From: Bordetella parapertussis
Lineage (GTDB): Bacteria; Pseudomonadota; Gammaproteobacteria; Burkholderiales; Burkholderiaceae_C
NCBI GenBank assembly: GCA_945907335.1
Contig: CAMDSU010000070.1
Span: 1 to 8,544 of the forward strand
Reading direction: 5' to 3'
DNA: 8,544 nt
Position 1 is the stretch's first letter, and each line of letters starts with the position of its first letter. The notes under the pieces were generated by a model. It searched no databases. It worked only from the letters and a program-made list of their open reading frames with translations, and had not been told where the DNA came from. The position numbers and the translations under genes were made by a program. This document shows positions 6,214-8,544 of the stretch, in pieces.

Positions 6214-6909
6214 TTACCAATACGCGCCAAAGTTTTGGCGCAATGCTTCAATCTGTGGTTCCGTCAAGGCGCTGGCATTGGTCAAAAGTGCGAGGCGAGC
6301 GGTTTCTTCGAGCTCTTCCAAGGTGGCCATGGCCTGCGCAGGGCTGTCATGCCAAACATTGGGGCCGAGCCGAGACAACATCACCGCGTGCAACGGCAGG
6401 CCGTGTTGAGCGTAATGCGCGATAGTTTGCTCAACCGCATCAGCAGCAGCCACATCGCCCGGGCGATGGTAAGCAATCAGCGGTACATGCCCTACCTTCA
6501 TCAAAAAGTAAGGCGTGACAGGAGCCAGCAATTCTTCCCCTAGACGGGTATGCAAAGAAGAGTCTCTCAAACTGAGTGCGACTAAGTGGGTACTGTGGCT
6601 GTGAATGATGCAGCAGGTTTGCGGCGATAGCAATTGCGAGGCGCTGTAAATCCGTCGATGCAGTGTCAATGTTTTACTGGCTCTTGCGCCACTCAGTTGT
6701 ACGCCATTTACATCCAGGTGGGCTAAATCGTTGGGGTCTAAAAAACCTAAGCAAGCATCGGTGGGCGTGATCAAAAATCCGTCGTCCACTCGTATGCTGA
6801 TATTGCCTGCAGTGGCATGCACATAGCCGCGATCAAACAAGCTTTTACCAATACGGCATATTTCTTCACGGGCGTGGCCCCATCCCTTGTTAAGATGCAA
6901 CTGTGTCAT
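6214..6909 (-). CDS. otnC: 3-oxo-tetronate 4-phosphate decarboxylase (class II aldolase/adducin family)
   Basis: Member of the class II aldolase/adducin fold. OtnC removes CO2 from 3-oxo-tetronate 4-phosphate to give dihydroxyacetone phosphate, which enters glycolysis. With the ATG at 6909 the protein is 231 aa, a normal length. HATAGNISIR (31-40) is the phosphate-binding loop region. IIHSHSTHLVALSL (101-114) carries the metal ligands His 103 and His 105. TPYFLMKVG (132-140), AYHRPGD (146-152) and LEELEETARL (197-206) are typical. Two usual residues are replaced: the Glu of the common KExxLH motif is Thr 80, and the His of the common NHGP motif is Leu 181 (RLGP). The start overlaps the otnK stop as ATGA. 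The longer open frame to 7035 lies wholly inside otnK and is rejected. The family and pathway step are well supported; whether this enzyme is a variant subgroup is open. Confidence 0.87.
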   Translation of the reverse strand: MTQLHLNKGWGHAREEICRIGKSLFDRGYVHATAGNISIRVDDGFLITPTDACLGFLDPNDLAHLDVNGVQLSGARASKTLTLHRRIYSASQLLSPQTCCIIHSHSTHLVALSLRDSSLHTRLGEELLAPVTPYFLMKVGHVPLIAYHRPGDVAAADAVEQTIAHYAQHGLPLHAVMLSRLGPNVWHDSPAQAMATLEELEETARLALLTNASALTEPQIEALRQNFGAYW

Positions 6910-8210
6910 GTGCTGTGCGCCTTTTGTAAGGCGTGAAATGCTTTGGTAAAGAAATCGGCGCTGCCAAAGTTGCCTGATTTCAGAGCGATGTGCAAACCGC
7001 CTTCTTTGGCAAAGCGGCAGGGGGCATAGCACCACGGCACGCCAGGGTCAATTTGTGCACCGATGGCCATTTGCGAAATGCCCAATGCCCCAACACAGGC
7101 GCCAGAAGTTTCACCACCTGCCACCACCAACTGCGACACCCCATGCCGAACCAGTCCCAGTGCAATCTGGGCCAATACCTGTTCGGTGTGTTCGCCCGCT
7201 TGTTGCCTGCCGCGTTGTCCCTGTACGAATTTAACTTGTTCGGTATCTGCCGTGGAATACACCAACACAGGTGATGTTTTCAGATGGACTGCAGCCCACT
7301 GAACCACCTGCGCCGCAATGTCTGAGGGCGATGTATCTGTGGGCCAAGCCAGCGGGTCAAGCTGGTAGGCAGCACCGCCATGCGCCACAAAATGGGCAAC
7401 TTGGCCTTGTGTCGCCAAAGAACAGCTACCGCTGATGATGGCTTGCAAGCCTTGTGCAGACGGCAGCCTGGCGCTGTCGGCTGCGGGCTGAATCCCCCAA
7501 TTGCCGGGCAAGCCAATTGCCACACCTGAGCCTGCTGTCACCAGTGGCATACCCGCCAAGGCGGGACCGAGTCGCAGCAAATCGGCGTTTGATAACGCAT
7601 CCACCACGGCAATGCTGATTCCTTGTGATTTCAGTTCGGTGATGCGCTCAGCGATGGCGTGTTCGTCTTTGGCCACGCACCGGTAATCGATCAAACCCAC
7701 TTTGCTTTTGCATTGTGCTTGTAAAACATTTACCAAATTGGCGTCATTCATGGGTGTCAGCGGATGATTTTTCATGCCGCTATCGCTCAGTAACTGGTCG
7801 CCTACAAACAAATGGCCTTTGAACACAGTGCGTTGGTTGTCTGGAAAGGCTGGTGTGGCGATGGTGAATTCGCAACCCATCGCTTGCATCAGTGCCTCCG
7901 TCACAGGGCCGATATTCCCTCGGACATCCCCGGTGTACCAACTGTCAAAGGTGGAGCAATATTTGAAATACACCTGCTCCACATGCTGGGTTTGCAACCA
8001 TTTCAAGGCTGCAAGTGATTGCGCGACGGCCAATTCTGGCGCAATGGTGCGCGACTTCAAGGCGATCACCACGGCATTGCAATCTGGGGGCAACGTTGCG
8101 TCTGGCACCCCAATGGTTTGAACCACCCGCATGCCTGCACGAACCAAGTTGTTGGCCAGATCGGTGGCGCCGGTGAAATCATCGGCGATACAGCCAAGCA
8201 GCAGACCCAT
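6906..8210 (-). CDS. otnK: 3-oxo-tetronate kinase (four-carbon acid sugar kinase, DUF1537 family)
   Basis: ATP-dependent kinase that phosphorylates 3-oxo-tetronate at the 4-position, between the OtnI and OtnC steps. The 434 aa match the family's usual length of about 420. The N-terminal sugar-acid domain starts GCIADDFTGATDLANNLV (6-23) and includes KYCSTFDS (83-90) and GNIGPV (98-103). ATPAFPDNQRTVFKGHLFVG (118-137) and TAGSGVAIG (225-233) follow. The C-terminal nucleotide-binding domain shows ISGSCS (259-264), VAGGETSGACV (363-373) and LKSGNFGSADFF (410-421). Seven residues (91-97, WYTGDVR) separate FDS from GNIGP; my recollection of the family is three, as in FDSTxxGNIGP. So the active-site loop looks four residues longer, with the usual DST threonine displaced. 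The ATG at 8210 has AAAGG at 8223-8219, eight bases away. It is the first gene of the otn operon and overlaps otnC by four bases. Confidence 0.92.
   Translation of the reverse strand: MGLLLGCIADDFTGATDLANNLVRAGMRVVQTIGVPDATLPPDCNAVVIALKSRTIAPELAVAQSLAALKWLQTQHVEQVYFKYCSTFDSWYTGDVRGNIGPVTEALMQAMGCEFTIATPAFPDNQRTVFKGHLFVGDQLLSDSGMKNHPLTPMNDANLVNVLQAQCKSKVGLIDYRCVAKDEHAIAERITELKSQGISIAVVDALSNADLLRLGPALAGMPLVTAGSGVAIGLPGNWGIQPAADSARLPSAQGLQAIISGSCSLATQGQVAHFVAHGGAAYQLDPLAWPTDTSPSDIAAQVVQWAAVHLKTSPVLVYSTADTEQVKFVQGQRGRQQAGEHTEQVLAQIALGLVRHGVSQLVVAGGETSGACVGALGISQMAIGAQIDPGVPWCYAPCRFAKEGGLHIALKSGNFGSADFFTKAFHALQKAHST
6918..6933 (-). promoter_or_regulatory. Hairpin over the otnC ribosome site at the otnK-otnC junction
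   Basis: The minus-strand RNA would read CGCCTT-ACAA-AAGGCG, a 6-bp stem with a 4-base loop. Its 3' arm contains the AAGG that is the likely otnC ribosome site, 10 bases before the ATG. Ribosomes finishing otnK would melt the stem and free the site, giving coupled translation together with the ATGA overlap. The stem is short, so this is only a suggestion from base pairing. Confidence 0.4.
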
Positions 8211-8379
8211 GTCATTGCCTTTGAGAGATTGAGGAACTGCTCAAGCATACCCAATGAAAACCGTGCCCATGTTTGCTTCGCATTTATGATGTGTTTATGG
8301 CTTTGTCAGAGGTGAGTGCGCAATCTGGCAATTTGCTACGTCTCTTAGACTTGCTGCGCGTTCAAACAAGGAACTGCGA
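8211..8379. promoter_or_regulatory. Divergent intergenic region between otnK and the FAH-family gene, with a TTGAG-N6-CTCAA dyad
   Basis: These 169 bases should hold promoters for both the otn operon and the gene at 8380. A perfect 5-bp dyad, TTGAG-GAACTG-CTCAA, lies at 8229-8244, just upstream of the otnK ribosome site, where a repressor could act. Two direct copies of an RTTTATG-like element are at 8282-8288 and 8293-8299, exactly 11 bases apart. A 9-base direct repeat, AGGAACTGC, occurs at 8232-8240 and 8369-8377. No convincing -35/-10 pair stands out on either strand, and no regulator gene of the otn operon is adjacent within the window. Confidence 0.4.
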
Positions 8380-8544
8380 ATGAATTATGTGTTTAAACCC
8401 CCATCAGTGAATGCCTTGCCAGTGGCAGACAGTGATAAATTTTTTCCTGTCCGACGTGTTTACTGTGTGGGCCGCAACTATGCGGCACATGCCAGGGAAA
8501 TGGGCTTTGACCCAGACCGTGAGCCACCGTTCTTTTTTTGCAAG
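8380..8544 (+). CDS. Fumarylacetoacetate hydrolase family protein, fumarylpyruvate-hydrolase-like (partial; 3' end beyond the right edge)
   Basis: Only the first 55 residues are present. [19 protein letters not shown] (25-43) and the following [10 protein letters not shown] are the characteristic opening of bacterial FAH-family enzymes of the fumarylpyruvate/acylpyruvate hydrolase type. These cleave C-C bonds of beta-diketo acids at a metal site in the cytoplasm. The catalytic and metal residues lie further on and are not visible, so the exact substrate cannot be assigned. The start is the ATG at 8380 with AAGGAA at 8368-8373, six bases upstream. A preceding 28-codon open frame overlaps this start as ATGA. 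The gene is divergent from the otn operon. No established route links it to tetronate breakdown, so it may belong to another pathway (aromatic or sugar acid degradation) extending to the right. Confidence 0.82.
   Translation, partial: MNYVFKPPSVNALPVADSDKFFPVRRVYCVGRNYAAHAREMGFDPDREPPFFFCK

Noticed and set aside
5776..6543. A 255-codon plus-strand open frame
   Set aside because: It lies antisense to otnI and otnC, whose motifs are clear. Its translation looks arbitrary (many Gln, Arg, Cys and Trp) and matches no family I know.
6910..7035. Longer otnC start at 7035
   Set aside because: The extension lies wholly inside the conserved C-terminus of otnK and adds 42 residues unlike the family. 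The ATGA overlap start at 6909 is far better.
8232..8377. AGGAACTGC direct repeats as target-site duplications of a small inserted element
   Set aside because: The 128 bases between them have no terminal inverted repeats or element-like structure, and one copy is part of a normal ribosome site.

Overview
The window looks like chromosomal DNA of a betaproteobacterium, most likely Burkholderiales and perhaps Comamonadaceae. This is an inference from the flavour of the proteins: a Tat-exported LIV-type binding protein, an OtnK/OtnC/OtnI tetronate cluster, a fumarylpyruvate-hydrolase-like N-terminus, and a coiled-coil plus HTH protein of a kind common in that group. No marker gene fixes the taxon. 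I see no tRNA, rRNA, CRISPR array, IS element or phage gene. Coding is dense: no gap reaches 300 bases, and the largest (4802-5042, 241 bases) is also the most AT-rich.

Left block, minus strand, reading from 4801 down to 1: a small HTH protein (4373-4801), an N-acyl-D-amino-acid deacylase-like amidohydrolase (2659-4356), a Tat-exported substrate-binding protein (1258-2511), and two LIV-type ABC permeases, livH (338-1240) and the start of livM (1-341, running off the edge). The missing ATPases (livG/livF type) would be expected just beyond the left edge. The simplest reading is an uptake system whose substrate is linked to the deacylase. A 146-base gap before the binding-protein gene means the transporter could also have its own promoter.

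Centre: the HTH gene is divergent from an 86-aa plus-strand gene of unknown function (5043-5303). The spacer between them carries a 10-bp tandem repeat inside a plausible promoter and four copies of CATAAAYC (two in each orientation). These are the least explained signals in the window.

Right block, minus strand, reading from 8210 down to 5293: otnK, otnC and otnI form a compact operon. They encode three steps that turn 2-oxo-tetronate, derived from four-carbon sugar acids such as threonate or erythronate, into dihydroxyacetone phosphate: isomerase (OtnI), kinase (OtnK), decarboxylase (OtnC). The dehydrogenase that feeds the pathway is not in the window. All three proteins differ from my recollection of their families: a longer active-site loop in OtnK, two replaced conserved residues in OtnC, and an insertion of about 28 residues in OtnI. 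otnI meets the 86-aa gene tail to tail with an 11-base overlap. A fumarylacetoacetate-hydrolase-family gene starts divergently at 8380 and runs off the right edge.

I did not find a clearly unprecedented system. The best leads are the motif array in the 4.9-kb spacer, with a weaker echo of the same motif in the 8.3-kb spacer, and the joint deviations in the Otn proteins.
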